A stretch of 64,000 bases of DNA from Anisakis pegreffii (taxonomy: Eukaryota > Nematoda > Chromadorea > Rhabditida > Anisakidae): the NCBI GenBank assembly GCA_035041965.1, contig JAPYMA010000304.1, positions 1-64,000 on the forward strand, in the 5' to 3' direction. The notes beneath the pieces were generated by a model, which saw only the letters and a program-made list of their open reading frames with translations, was not told where the DNA came from and did not search any database. A program made the translations under genes and the position numbers. Positions 23,064 to 53,700 of this stretch are shown here, piece by piece. Positions within the stretch are counted from its first letter, which is position 1. Every line of letters starts with the position of its first letter.

Positions 23064-23379
23064 GTTACTCACTATCAGACATCGAGTGGTTGTTTTATCA
23101 ATCGCTGTGAGCGATCGGCAGAATATTTATTTTATTAGAGTTATGATTATTTATTGGATTGGTATTTGGCTACGACGATTAATTATGCAAAGTATTCACG
23201 GCAACTAATTAATTACTCGGTTGTGTTCGGTTGGCCTGCTCGCCTAGCCAGCGGGGTTTAGGCGTAAATTGAGGCTAAAACAATGCGCCGCACGGAAACA
23301 TTGCGAGTATTGTGGCCAGCAACGTTTGATAAACGTTTGATAGCCTAAAGCTGCTTGCCAATCCAGGTAATCCAGGTAA
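23064..23379 (+). mobile_element. SINE family A, copy 3
   Basis: Plus-strand orientation of the element: ATCGAGTGGTTGTTTTATC head, GCGATCGGCAGAATATTT, and a tail ending in two ATCCAGGTA units (23361-23379). It sits immediately after the polyadenylation signal of the small membrane-protein ORF. Confidence 0.75.
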
Positions 23380-25266
23380 AATAAAAGTAATTTAAGAGGA
23401 AGTTAATGGGCTCAATCGAATAATTGAAAGCGCCGAATGCAATTCGAATCACGTCAATCACTGATAAAAATATCCCCTGATAACGATACAAGCGCTTATT
23501 TTGTTGTGATGTCGCAATCGGAGCAAAAATTGCGATGTCCATGACAAACTATTCATCTGCCGATTATAAACCATGGAATGTTAGTATAGTTATAGTTTCT
23601 AGTTAAAGTATTTTAGTTTATAGTAATAGTAGTTTATAGTTTCTAGTTATACTACTTTATAGTTTATAGCTGTGATAGAGTAGATTATTACTGCGAGTAA
23701 AAACGACACTTTCAACATGATAAGCGCTCACACGCACCACTAATCCGCTTTAATGCTGACAAATTTGGACGATTCAAAATGTTTTGATGATATTTTATCA
23801 GGGCAGCCATCGAAAGATTCAATATCAGTATCCTTTTATCAATATTGACTGTATTATTCTCCATCCCCGTCGCATTCCGCTGTCCATAAACGATACTGAT
23901 GATGATTTATAACGTCATACCTTAATGCATCATCTAATTTCAACATCGAGTTCTTACCTGGTGGACTTAATTCGTCATTTAATTTCACCTTCTCTTAGCA
24001 ACAGGTAATGCGATAAACGATTGAAATGTACTTATGACTGTCGAGAATCATACAAAAAGTGTATTCTCGAATAAATAGCAAGATGTTGACATATGAAATG
24101 TTTCATGTGTTCAAACTGGTTCAAACCTGCTTACTTACGTCATCTCGAAGCCATCGGAACTCGAAAACTCAAGGCAATAAGTGGAGCATGCAAGGCAACT
24201 GAACGAATTTATTTTACACGAAAAATATAGTGTTAGTAATAGCAATTTCTATCACTGTACCATCCTCATTTCACGCACTATTTCAGTGAATACATGTTAC
24301 TTGAATACGCAACGCGCCATCGATTTCTACTGCTATCGAGCAGTGGTAATCTAACAACACAGTAATGACTCATTCTCTTCGCCAATTCCATGCAGCAAAT
24401 AAAATGGTCTCTATTGCTGCTGTCACGGCAAAAACTCCGATAGATCAGCGTTCTCGTCTCCTCGTGTCTCCCGTTTCAACGCCCTTTCGCTGGCTTTTTC
24501 TCCAGTCCTCTAGCGAATCTACAATGCCTTCCTTAGTTTTACTCAGTAAAACAGACGACACAGAGCAGCCTTCAAACTGGCAACCACTTCAATTCGCTCC
24601 ATATATATTGCCGTAATCATCGAAGTAATACTCCAGTAACAAATGTGAACGATTCATTTCAAACCGTTCACGTACCCCTGGAACAGTCGGCTCGCTCGTC
24701 TTTCTGTATTAGGGCATTCGTTCGCCAATTTAGTTTGTTGGGGTTAATTGTGATTGGACATGCGTCTAGGATGAAATTACTTTTTACTTTGTTTAATTAC
24801 TTTTACTTTATTACTTTTAGTTTTGAGTTACTTTTAAAATTTTCAATGGTGGGTGGGATCATCTAGTGATGAACTGGATTGCTATAGGCTGAGGTATTAT
24901 GTTGTGAAGACTTTACGGCATTAAATTAAAGAATAATATTGTGAGGAAGTGGAAAAATTGCAGCTGAAAATCTTTACTGCAGCTGAAAATTTTGGATGCT
25001 TCTAAATTTATTGCGATTTGCTAAACGTTCCATTTGCATTTGCCATCTGCACATACGCATATCGGTCATTATTCCGTTGTTACAATTAAATTGTCACTGT
25101 GAATTTGGATGATAATTACTCTCAGAACTGAAATTTTGAGCAGAAAATCGGGTCACCATTTTTTGAAAACGTTATTCGTTTCCATCTAATCGTATTTCAA
25201 TAGAGCAATCGTTCAAATTTTTTAAAAATCCTTAATCATTTATAGTGTTCGATTGGTACTTTCTTA
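23380..25266. other. Intergenic region upstream of metallothionein
   Basis: No exon is supported. Short TTTATAGTTTCTAGTT-like repeats lie at 23585-23680. The short open frames seen here have no recognisable motifs. Confidence 0.5.
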
Positions 25267-25274
25267 TTATCAGT
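25267..25274 (-). promoter_or_regulatory. GATA-factor site ACTGATAA before metallothionein
   Basis: The minus strand reads ACTGATAA, the extended consensus for intestinal GATA factors (ELT-2 type) that drive metallothionein genes in Caenorhabditis elegans. It lies 58 bp before the ATG. An ATTTCAG acceptor at 25290-25296 between the site and the ATG could be a trans-splice site. Confidence 0.5.
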
Positions 25275-25331
25275 AATAAAATTTGATCATTTCAGTTGAA
25301 AGAAGTGTCAAAAAATCAAAACAAAATCAAA

Positions 25332-26931
25332 ATGGTTTGCCCATGTGGTAAGACGTTGTTATTAGCTTTTGTTAATCGATTTTTAGCCGAACTGCTTTCA
25401 GTTCTGCATGTAATCATATGGTCGTATTGATCATATAAACTTGTCTGTCTGAAGAGATATAGATGGATTTCTGAAGAGATATAGATGGATTTCTGAAGGA
25501 AGATATAGATGGATTTCTGAAGAGATATAGATGGATTTCTGAAGGAAGATATATCACCTCTATATTGATCATTATATTAATGATATACAGTACTATAGAA
25601 ACAACTTCAAACTGCCCGTATGCTCAATTTTGCCCAGCAACATATCAATTTCCCTGACAGCATTATTAGATTCAGCACATTCTAGGCTATCAAAATATTA
25701 TCTAGGGATTTCAGGATATCTAGGATGTTGTTGAGGGATTTTTTAAAGTTGAAGATACTCTGCTTGAGTTTCAATTCACAGACACCATCGTATTCCTTAT
25801 TGCTTGCTTAAGAAAGTCGCAGCGGTTTTTAGACGTGTGACGTTTTAGACACAAGGCGATTTTTGCTCTGCGCTTCAAATGATGGATGTATAGCAAGCAG
25901 TGGGTTTTGTGTGCAAATGCAGTGTGCAGTATCATATTATAGGATTATATCAGAGTTAGAAGGGCAATCGATTTGCTGAAGATAAACTTTGTAGGATAAA
26001 TAAAATGAGAACATTTATTGAGTTAAGCAGATCAAAATGAGGGATTAAGGGCACTGAAAGGGCATTCAGAAGAATGAGAAGGACATCGGAGTACAAATAA
26101 ATGGTCGAATGGTTTTCGATTCTTGATCAAAGAATTTTTTAATTTTTCTTAAAAAAACGAAAAGAAAACTGAAACCTAGACAACTGAAACTGCCTTTTGA
26201 AAGTAGTAGACGTAATGAATTCAAAAAATACGATATAGCAACCGTCGAGTCGCATGGCAACTGATAGTGAGATTAATGAGATCCACATCCGATTCAGTTG
26301 CATTTTTAATTTGTAATATAATAGTGTTTGCTGGGTAGTTTTTTTTCTTTTGAATTTCGTTCTCAAATGATACTGAAACATTGCAATGGTGTATAGGAGT
26401 GAGCAATTTTTTTAAATTTTAATTTTTTAAAAAGCAATTTTTTTAAATTTCAGGATGCAAAGACGGAAAGGCCTGCACCTGCAAAGAGTGCCCGGATAAG
26501 GAATGCGCAAAAAAGGGTTAGTCTTTAGGTTGTTCAGCCGTTCCGTTCGTGACTAGATCCCGTTGATGGGATGATGTTTTCGGGTTGTCTTGATCAGTAG
26601 CATATTGCCATATCTAATTAATAATTACTAGTAATTATTAATGATTACTAGTAATAGTTGGTGTTACTTTCAAAATAATTGTGATATGGTACCAATGAGA
26701 GCCATATTCAGGTTGCTGTGGTGGCGAGAAACCAAAATGTTGTGAGGAGAAAGCAAAATGCTGTGAAGAGAAGGCAAAGTGTTGCGAAGGCAAAGACGCC
26801 AAATGCTGTTCAAAATGGTACGATTTACTGTGTTTATGAGTGCTCACTAATTAATTAATTAATTAATTATTATTACTATCGATATGTTGACTACATTTCA
26901 CGCCTAATGACCACTACTATCATCTTTCAGA
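25332..26931 (+). CDS. Metallothionein, 61 aa, 4 exons, stop codon split by an intron
   Basis: A cytosolic Cys-thiolate metal-binding protein (Zn, Cd, Cu storage and detoxification). Exons in phase: 25332-25347 (MVCPC), 26454-26516 (CKDGKACTCKECPDKECAKK), 26712-26817 (CCGGEKPKCC, then two EEKAKCC units, EGKDAKCCSK) and the last base of the stop at 26931. There are 17 Cys in 61 residues, no aromatic residue and no His. The first 27 residues have C-X-C and spaced single Cys; the rest is a run of Cys-Cys pairs at five- or six-residue spacing, an internal repeat. Donors are G|GTAAGA, G|GTTAGT and TG|GTACGA; the third leaves TG, completed to TGA by the A after TTTCAG at 26930. Read-through of that intron would add a few residues (WYDLLCL) before another stop. 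Confidence 0.85.
25449..25555. repeat. Short GATAT-containing repeats in metallothionein intron 1
   Basis: Five copies of GAAGAGATATAGATGGATTTCT or a variant (GAAGGAAGATATAGATGG) stand ~100 bp after exon 1. Each contains AGATA. A regulatory role (clustered GATA cores in a first intron) is speculative. Confidence 0.6.
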
Positions 26932-27459
26932 GTAGTCACTTGGACCAAATTCATTTCGCTAGGCGATCTGCGGAATGAATCTGCTGCAGCGTTATCATTA
27001 GCACAACCTAATTTTATTTGGCTCTCAAATATCACCCTATCCACTTATGAAAATGATATCTATTTTGTGATCATGATCTATTGCGATAAGTAAACGTCAT
27101 TGATCATCAGTGATCTAAAGTGATTGTTATCATTTGATTGAATGATATCGCAATAAACTATTTGTGTTCTCTTCATTCAGTTTCATTCAGTCCATTGAGC
27201 ATTTCGTATCTCATTTGGATGGTTTATTCAGAAAAATTTTGTAACTGATCACTATTATTTGAGCGCAGTTGATGCAAATGAGCGGATATTTGAGATCATT
27301 TCAATCAGAATTATTATTTTCAAATGATTATTTTAAAAAAATTTGTGATCGTTGAGGTTGTTCAGTTTGTGTGCTGTACTTCACCGAATAAATACTTCAA
27401 ACAGGGCATCGTTTTTTAAAATTTAAGCGCCATTTAACATGATCAACATAATATTGATA

Positions 27460-27866
27460 GTGTTTGCACGACGAGATTTGGGTAGTAGCGAATAGCGCTA
27501 TTAGAGGAGCGATATGGATCTCGGGATTCGTGGTGTGGATATTGACGGTATTTCGGTATTATTCATACCACAAGAAGTGATTTTAGGTGAATTTGGTGGT
27601 GTATCGATCACGACTGAGCGTGATTGATACCGATTTTTGTGTTTTGTTGAATTTGTTGAGATTTGGTGAGTGATTCGTTAGATAAATTTTCGTTTTCTGA
27701 ATAAATCTGAACAGATTGTCTCAAAAAGAATGCGTTGAACAAGTCACATTTCCACACTTCAAAAGTTGCTTTCAATATCCCAACCCCCCCCCGCTCAAAG
27801 ACCTTAAGGGAAAGGCAACAAAGAGGAAGAGAGAGAGATCCTCGCCGCGCCATCGTAAAATAAGTC
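27460..27866. mobile_element. TA-flanked MITE family C, copy 1 (right end lost)
   Basis: It begins TA|GTGTTTGCACGA and runs through CGATATGGATCTCGGGATTC and GAGATCCTCGCCGCGCCATC, then departs from copies 2 and 3. The 3' terminal inverted repeat is missing. Copies 2 and 3 lie at 37542 and 41402 in OPA1 introns. Confidence 0.7.
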
Positions 27867-28049
27867 GGGGACAGGAGAAGTCCCCGAAAATAGCCGCCGC
27901 TCAAACTGGGGAGGGGGGGTGACTGGAGTTCAATGGCAGCCAATCGAGCGTTATTCCGACTGAACGACAAAACCACCGATTCATCCTCCATTTGAAAAGA
28001 GTCTCAAGCTGTATGTGAAGTAAAATTTCGCACAACTCTTTCACACATA

Positions 28050-28206
28050 GCATTAATGATATTGGTACAGCACTCGGTTTCCGGCGCAAAACTTTCCTCC
28101 TCCGAATCGAACGGAATCGAACCCGAAGCCAACTACCAATTACCGCTCGAGGCTCTAGCTCTAAGCTACCGCGGAAACCTACCGTTCAGCGTCCGCCCAG
28201 TGGTTG
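28050..28206 (-). mobile_element. tRNA-derived SINE, type S, copy 1
   Basis: On the minus strand the order is box A-like TAGCTTAGAGC (28158-28168) followed by a perfect box B GGTTCGATTCC (28113-28123). The acceptor stems do not pair, so it is a SINE head rather than a working tRNA. A close copy stands at 33807-33962. Confidence 0.65.
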
Positions 28207-28322
28207 TTTCAAGATCGCAATATCATTATTTCTTGTGAACCTAAGCCTAAGCCAGGCTATGATCCGGCTTGTATTTATTACCTAATTACCTTTCGCACAG
28301 CATTCAAAATAAAAGTGAATGT

Positions 28323-28578
28323 GGCACTTTTTTACTTTGGGGGGTCGCATGCGAGCAAGCTCGCGCATGCCACTTGGCCTACTGCGCATGGCCTCAGCCT
28401 AAGGTGACCTCAGCCTCATCTAAGCGTAGCCTCAGATCGCTCGATGCTACAGCAGAGGCTAGCAAGCGAACTCAGGCTTAGGCTTAGGCTGAGACTACGC
28501 TTGGGCTGAAGCCATGCGCAGTGGGCGTGGCATGCGCGAGCTTGCTCGCGTGCGACCCTCCCAAAGTAAAAAAGTGCC
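28323..28578. mobile_element. hAT-type foldback MITE, copy 1, with 8-bp target duplication
   Basis: The ends are inverted repeats (GGCACTTTTTTACTTTGG and its complement) and the arms go on pairing inward (GCGAGCAAGCTCGCGCATGC). The flanks repeat GTGAATGT on both sides (28315-28322 and 28579-28586). The 8-bp duplication is the hAT signature. Confidence 0.85.
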
Positions 28579-28888
28579 GTGAATGTTTGAAGATATCTGT
28601 GACCATCGTACATTTATTCACCTTATACCTCAACCTTACCAAACCATCTGAACTGTCACAAAATGCCATTAAATAAAAATAAATCACTTCATCACTGAAG
28701 CCAGCGTGTCAGATACAACGTAAATATCTCTATACTGATGACAATCTCAACACAATAATAATAAAAATAACACAAAAATACTTAATTATTCGTCGGATAT
28801 ACTAAAAATACTTGCTTGTTCAACTGAGAGTAATGAAACAAGCAAAGCTATTCGTATCAACGATCCAGCTACGAACTATAACTAATAA

Positions 28889-29150
28889 GGCACTTTTTTA
28901 CTTTGGGGGTCGCACGCGAGCAAGCTCGCGCATGCCACGCCTACTGCGCATGGCTTCAGCCCAAGCGTAGTCTCAGCCTAAGCCTAAGCCTGAGTTCGCT
29001 TGCTAGCCTCTGCTGTAGCATCGAGCGATCTGAGGCTACCAGGCTTAGATGAGGCTGAGGTCACCTTAGGCTGAGGCCATGCGCAGTAGGCCGAGTGGCA
29101 TGCGCGAGCTTGCTCGCGTGCGACCCCCTCCCCCAAAGTAAAAAAGTGCC
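28889..29150. mobile_element. hAT-type foldback MITE, copy 2
   Basis: Same termini as copy 1 and 262 bp long, but its interior is inverted relative to the other copies (GGCTTCAGCCCAAGCG lies on the left). The flanks ACTAATAA and ACAATAAA are only partly alike, so the target duplication has decayed. Confidence 0.8.
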
Positions 29151-29632
29151 ACAATAAAAATACATGATATAATTACACACACAAACGCTGAATACACATA
29201 AGAGAACTTAACAAACCAAGATGCTGTTCACAAAACATACAAAATCCACACAATTTCAGATAATCCACTGAAATCTCTCGCTCTCAAAATATACCACCTC
29301 TACAAAACAAACTACAATTCAAATTTTTCAAAATAAAACAGAGATTACACATCATCAAACACGGATATAACATCAAATTGAGTTAATTAACTAATTAATT
29401 AACAACTTACAATCAAATTGAATCAATTAATTAACTAATTAACCGTAATAAAGAAGTTATATCCTCACCGTATTCGTCTAATATTGTTCACAAGACATTA
29501 CATTACATTACAAATCATACAGTATTCATTTCATTTGCCCTATACTGAATACGAATATATATACTGATCAATCCACTGCACTTCAATTGAGAGTGAATTT
29601 ACAATTAAATTACAGTATCCACCACCACGTCG

Positions 29633-47596
<17,964 letters not shown>

Positions 47597-48355
47597 TCCA
47601 CGCTTTTTTGCAGTTTTATCATGTAACAGAAAAATCAGATCAGATCATTTAAATCAGATCAATCGTTCAAAACTTTTTCACCCGCATCGATTGCTGCATC
47701 TGAAACGGAAACGGCTTTGAGGATAAGATCGATAAAAATCCAAAAAAATTTCTACTTCTACAACACCGAAAGCGGCGGGGCGGCAGTATTTGGCATGGTT
47801 CGATAGTGAGACTTCAAAAAATGAGACATTTGATAAGCACACGGTGTATGGAGACTACAGAAACAATCCGGATGCAATTTAGATCGTGCGCAATCGACTC
47901 TCAATATTTTTTTCATACGATGGAATTTTAAGCAACTGCTTTGACAGACTGAAAAGATGGAGGACGTTCTCAGTCTTTTAGAATTGTTAACTCGAATTTG
48001 AGCACAATTTTAATCTAAATTGAATTTTACCACATGCAGGTGCTGCTGCATTCACGTCGCCATACAAAACTCTGGCCTGATTTTCTGAGAGGACCTAGAA
48101 AAAATTCTAACAGTAAGCTTTGAAACGAAATGGTTGGTGACTCCGGAGCCTTACGGATGGAGCTTAAGACGGCTCCAATCTGGAGTGAGGTTAAATAATA
48201 TGCTTATATATAAAAGCTGGGATGAGAATAAACTCGGAGAAGACAAAAGTAATTTGGTTCGTTCAGGTTCGCAGTTGAATTTGGAGTGTAGTTAGAGCAC
48301 ACACAGCAAGCGGCGTTCGCAGCCAATCGCACGTTCACCAGATGACAAATCGCAC
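47597..48355. other. Upstream of OPA1
   Basis: No exon is seen. TATATATAAAAGC at 48207-48219 followed by AATAAA at 48229 has the look of a retroviral-type LTR (promoter plus polyadenylation signal), but no LTR ends, primer site or second copy are visible, so this is only a note. Confidence 0.35.
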
Positions 48356-48359
48356 GTTA

Positions 48360-49247
48360 GAACGCGCATTTTCGTCAAGTGCTACTTCGTGCATTCAAAC
48401 AGGGCTGGCTCAACGGTCGTTTGTGACATTTACGCCGTATACGGAGATGATACAATGCTGGTAAGAACAGCCCAGAAATGGTTCGTGAGGTTCGCGAAGG
48501 GTGATTTCGACGTGGAGGGACAGTGGCCGTAAGGTCGGACGTTGGATCTCGACGAGGGGCGTCTGAATGTTCTCATCCGTCAGAATCCGCGTCAAACTGC
48601 TTCAGAACGACGAAGCAGTCAACGCTGCACTCTACAGCGGGCAACTGAACCCACTCAACCGCTCTATTCAAGACAAACGGCCCGATATCGTGAACAAGGT
48701 CATCCTGCAGCATGACAACGCACGCCCCTACACGCAAAACTGACCAGAAAAACGATCGAAGATCTTGGATGGGAAATTTGCTTCATCCACCTTATTCGCC
48801 AGACCTTACTCCATCTGACTACCACCTCTTCCGCTCCATCTCGAAAGGTCTCAGCGGTGTAGCCTTCGACAACCACCATGCCCTCAAAACGTGGCTATAT
48901 GACTTCTTCGCCTCGAAGCCAGCGGAATTCTACCAGAACCATTTCTGGGCTGTTCTCACCGGCATCGTATCATCTCCGTATACGGCGCAAATGTCACAAG
49001 CGACCGTTGAGCCCTTATTGAATGCACAAAATAGCACTAGTCGAAAATGCGTTTTATCGTCCACCTGACACTTCATTTCATCACGCTGAAGATCCGGACG
49101 AAACAAAACCGCAGTAGATCGTCTAACACAGTTGCGAAGAGCAGAAAACCCGCTATCGATTGGTGTATGACACTGCTCCGGAAAAGTGGACTTTCGCCGG
49201 AATAATTCAAATTGAATAAAAGCGCACAAATTTATGCATCAACCCAA
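48360..49247. mobile_element. Chimeric mariner M2: plus-strand body joined to an inverted 5' end
   Basis: From 48360 to 48934 it parallels M1 (N-terminal part, same internal deletion, C-terminal part, with extra stops and gaps). At about 48935 it switches to the opposite strand, and 48935-49247 is the reverse complement of a mariner 5' end (helix-turn-helix region, then the 5' inverted terminus ending CAACCCAA). The result is two N-terminal regions pointing at each other, with a self-complementary AGAACCATTTCTGGGCTGTTCT junction. It is not functional. Confidence 0.8.
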
Positions 49248-49451
49248 CATTATTACTGAATAATTTTAAAAAATATTTTCATCATTATTATTGGCATAAT
49301 TTTATCGTTATTTATATTCAAGTTTAGGGCGATTAATATGTTTTAGAGTGCTACAGAATGAAAATAAAACAGTTAGTAATACTTGTCATTAAAATTAAAT
49401 CTCATTTATGTTATAATATGCTCAAGCACAGCAGAATGACAACACAATGAC

Positions 49452-49452
49452 A

Positions 49453-49498
<46 letters not shown>
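49452..49498. repeat. (AAT)n microsatellite
   Basis: About 15 AAT units downstream of the nucleoredoxin-like gene. Further AAT-rich tracts lie in its introns (49840-49860, 50040-50150, 50335-50620). Confidence 0.85.
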
Positions 49499-49499
<1 letters not shown>

Positions 49500-49694
49500 T
49501 CTCCATTATCATTGGTACGTAAATATATTTAAAAATTAATTTTAAAAATTAAAGTGTTGCATTGGCAATTATTATATTACGAAAATAATATCATTACAGA
49601 ATGGTAATAGCATTACAATCAGATCAACACAAAATCGATCAATAATAATTACGTATGCGGATAAAAAAATTCTTCGGCAATGAAACTTCCTCCT

Positions 49695-50709
49695 TCAAGC
49701 AGCTGCCTTCCACTGACTCAACGCCTGTTTCGGAGATAAACCCTCAAATTTTTATTATTTTAAACTGATTCAGTGGACCATCATGCCCAGCTCTGCCCAC
49801 TTCTGTGACATTAGAAGATAAATCGGATAAATTAATAATGATAATAATAATAATAATAATAAATATTACATATTTATAATAATAATGTACAAAAGTTACC
49901 GTAACATCAGCACGAGCATTCTTAGTAATCACGTCACCATTAGCCTTAATGATAATGAAAGCTGGAATGCCTGACACATCATATTTTTTCGCCAAATCTC
50001 TGCAAAATTTACTCATATCTTAACAAGTGATATTTACAATAATAAATATCCATTATAAAAATAATAATAAATAACAAAAACAATAATAAATATAATAATA
50101 ATCTATTATTTAAAAATAATAATAAATAATAAAAATAATAATAAATATAACTGACTGTATTTCGGCACTACCGAACGGCAGAAAGTACCAGTTCCCGTGG
50201 CTTTCATTCACGTACTCCATTAAACTGCCCTGATCACGATCGAACGATACGAACACTATCTCAAATCCCTCGCCGTCCAGTTCCTCATAGAAATCCTACA
50301 ATCACAATAATAAATATCTTATAAGTATATGTAAAAATAGCAATAATAATAAATATAATAATAAATAATATATAATAAATATTATGAAATAAATAATAAC
50401 ATTAAGAAAAATAAAAAATTTAATAACAGTAATAATACTAATAATAACGTTTTAAAATTATCATTACAGTTATTACTTCTGGGACAATAAAAATAAATAA
50501 TAATAATGTTAAATAATATATTAAATATAATAAATATGATAGATAATATTTAAAATAATAATAAATAAAATGAAATATAAAAGTACTAAATAATAAATAG
50601 TAAAAGAATTAATATAAACCCTCAGAATTGGTGTGAACTGACGGCAAGGCGGACACCAATGTGCTGAGAAGTACAATCCAACTGTTTTAATGAATAAATC
50701 ATTTTGCAC
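49695..50709 (-). CDS. Nucleoredoxin/tryparedoxin-like thioredoxin, 3' part (4 exons seen)
   Basis: A thioredoxin-fold oxidoreductase of the nucleoredoxin group. Exons in transcript order: 50620 to about 50709 (LYFSAHWCPPCRQFTPILR, active-site WCPPC), 50156-50295 (DFYEELDGEGFEIVFVSFDR, then WYFLPFG), 49900-49999 (DLAKKYDVSGIPAFIIIK with the cis-Pro loop GIPA) and 49695-49742 (GLSPKQALSQWKAAA then stop). Phases agree at all three joins. The last acceptor is TTTGAG, also used once in OPA1. The 5' end is open: VGLYFSA is preceded in frame by VQNDLFIKT, and the true exon start or upstream exons were not found. A normal domain is ~145 aa; about 126 are visible here. Introns are short and AAT-rich. 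Confidence 0.85.
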
Positions 50710-53700
50710 AAAGGCAACTTTTTTGCTTCAGTAGAATTGCGAAACCCTGATAGCTTTTTGTAACCTTCGTTATCATTACCACATGAAAATACCTCCTCAT
50801 TGTTCTCTTCTTAAAAACCAATTTCAAGGGAAATTCAATTCAAGGCCTACAGTTCAAGGATTGCAGCTGATTATGTGCTTTGCACCATGCGATTGATCAT
50901 GATCATGATGCATCTTCGATGTTCCTTTTCATTTGTTGTAATAAACGAAAATCTGAAATGGTTATCCACATAGTTATCTTTGCTGTGAGCACAACGAGGA
51001 TGCACGACTGTTGTTTTTCGTTTCGTTCTTTTTCGCTCCGACTGAACTTTAAATGATGTTACAGTGCGAGTTGTATGATGTATATGTGAATATATATGCC
51101 TGAAACGAGTGTTGATGAGCTGGTAGTATTTGCAGAGGACTCGAAGAGAACCTTCGAAGATTCTGCTTATGCTCTCTGTGCTACTTTACTGCTGCTTACA
51201 TGCCTTTTCGTTGCTTTTAAAGTAGCCGAAGCCTTTTGCCTTTCTCACTTTTGCATTCTGCCATTTTTCGTTTGAATGAAACAAGAAAAAAGAGAATCAA
51301 TCGTTCATTGATGCGTTTAAACATTCTGCGACTGCCAACTGCCAATCGTTTATTTTCACTTATTCATTATTTTATTTGTGTTTGTGATACTTTTTAGGTG
51401 TTTTTTATTCGTTTCGTTTCATTCAAGATACGTATATGCAAACAATTCAATATATTAATTTGCCGCTTAAAGCTTGCATCAGCAAAGTCGTCGATTCAGT
51501 CCAGCATTGTACCGTTTTCGGACTTGAGTTATTCTCAAGTAGGACGCTTACCTCACTAGAGAATCAAAAGTAGACAGGCAACACTTGTTTCTGATGAAAA
51601 TTTGCTTTAAGAATCGTCCGTTGATAAAATTTGAAAGGCTTTCTTTAGCAAGTCGAGTTTGTGAGCAGCATCAGCACTCGAATAATCTTCAGATGCTGAG
51701 CAGTTAAATCACTTGCAAATATGAGTTGTGTGAAGTCAACTATGAGTCATTCAGGCTTCTTGGAGCCAAAACAAATATTTTTATGTCAGAAAATATCTAT
51801 ATTCGATAAGAAACTACATTTCTCATAACTATACCTTTTATCGCAAGCAAATAAACTTTGATGGATAACAACACAGACTAATATTTCACTTCGAATGATC
51901 ATCATTCGTTTTGGCAATTCCATGAATATGACAGCAATGAAAATCAGCACGAGTTATATATACAAATGATTACTGTTGAAAGATTTCATGAATTTTGTAT
52001 TGTCATTATTTCATATTTCATTTTCACACTGTTAACGTCAAGTATAATAGTTCGTTGTAGTAAGGCAGAAACAGACATCAATCGTTTATAAACGTCGAGC
52101 ATATTTTACATTAATGCTCATGTAATCGCATCAACGAATCAACGCAGTTCCGTGGCTGCATGAATAATGCCCTTTGATTTCAGTCTTCGTTGATCAGTCA
52201 ACAGTGATGCGAATATCAAGACTGATGCATTTTTGAAAATTTTCGCTCAAATAAGAGTTCTGTTTGTTCTGTTGCTTCCTTAGCAGTTTGCTTCCAACTG
52301 CTTCTTTAGCAGTTCTGTTAAATGTCAGAACAAGCCTAAATACGGTGAAAATGGACGGTGCTGATGAATATATGAAAATCTTATCGCCATAGCAATTTTC
52401 ATGGACTCCAATAGGTTTTATTATGGTGTAGTTTATCGTCACAGCTTGCGTACAGACTTTCGATTGAGTTCGAGAGGTACTAGGTGAAGTATTGTAAAAA
52501 TATTGAAGTTTTCATTGAAATTTGCCAATATCTTAACATGTGTCTATGCTACCTATCATATATTCTCAGATGTTCAGAAAACAATCTGTTTAGCTAATTG
52601 ACGACCCAGTAGTAGAAGATTGTGAACATGAATACAATGCCCTTATGGGCCTCCAGGGAAGCGTTTAGAAGCAAAAAGGAATGAGAATTAAATTTCTCGT
52701 TTACATCGGCATTCGATCTCAATTGTCAAAACTTTATCGTTCAGGTTAGTAGCTCATCCAGTGGATTTCACTAAATTTGAATTTTTCTTTCGAATTTCAC
52801 TTTTCCGGAAGTGTGAATATTAAAGTTCTGTCAAGTTTTGCAATCTATCTGCACTATGTGTGTATCGCGATGTTTATCCTCCGAATAGTAATATTCAAAC
52901 TTTTGATTCTGAATCATAATGAACTGAAGAGAATCTTATGAGTGAATATGGGAAACAGGTGCATTGAAGGATTTCGAAAAATATTCAGCGTATAACTTTG
53001 AGAAGTTATGTAAGTTTGATTAGAAAAGACACGATGTAAGATGATAGCGGCAATTTACACTTGACTTTTGATGAGCTCACTTAATAATAGTAGTGAGTCT
53101 GATAGTTCTCAATTAGAATGTACGCAACATGAAGATTATTCAACTGGTCACAATGGTGGAACATTTCTTATTCTTCTAATTTAGTTCATTATTCATCCTG
53201 ACCATTGGAGGGTTGACGAAGACCGATAGTCTAGTCAAATTTTCTGAAAAAAAAAACTGAAAAATGCTCTAAGAAAATGCATTAGCATGCTAAGAGATGC
53301 GTTTGCGGACTCAACTGCTAACTGATAGATGAAGTGGTTTTTAGGAACTGCAATGTCGACGAAATATTTCGTATGAATTCAACCGAAGACATAGTTTGAG
53401 TAATAGGCGTAAGCTGCCAATCGTCAATGAACGTATCGCCAGTGTGTGGTCCAAGCCATGAGTTCAGCCTTAAGTTAGATTGAGCGGTGGTAGTTTGACC
53501 TTTGTTTCAGCTGAAGAAACGACCACAACTTTATATGCTAATGGGCGTTGATGTTTTCAAAGTATTTGATAGTGGTAAGTAAGGTAGTGAAGAAAATGTG
53601 GGCATGAGTAGTAAGCAAGCAACTCTGGGCAGGCTCGCTCGGAGATTGCTGCTAACTCATCACCGGTAATAAGAATATGATGAAAAGCAAACTGAAGCAT

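Larger units (their letters stand above)
26932..29632. other. Between metallothionein and OPA1: mobile elements only
   Basis: An AATAAA polyadenylation signal for the metallothionein may be the one near 27152. The rest is family C MITE copy 1 (27460), a tRNA-derived SINE (28050) and two hAT-type foldback MITEs (28323 and 28889). No gene is seen. Confidence 0.6.

Noticed and set aside
28470..28490. Interstitial telomere (TTAGGC) in the hAT MITEs and family F
   Set aside because: Only two to three adjacent units occur in the MITEs, and in family F the TTAGGC words are 16 bp apart, so neither is telomeric DNA.
48200..48300. Solo LTR (TATATAAAAG then AATAAA)
   Set aside because: No LTR boundaries, target duplication or second copy can be seen.
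49745..49790. Nucleoredoxin C-terminus read as GHDGPLNQFKIIKI
   Set aside because: It needs a phase that the upstream donor cannot supply; the TTTGAG|GGT exon at 49742 restores phase 0 and the family's terminal Trp region.
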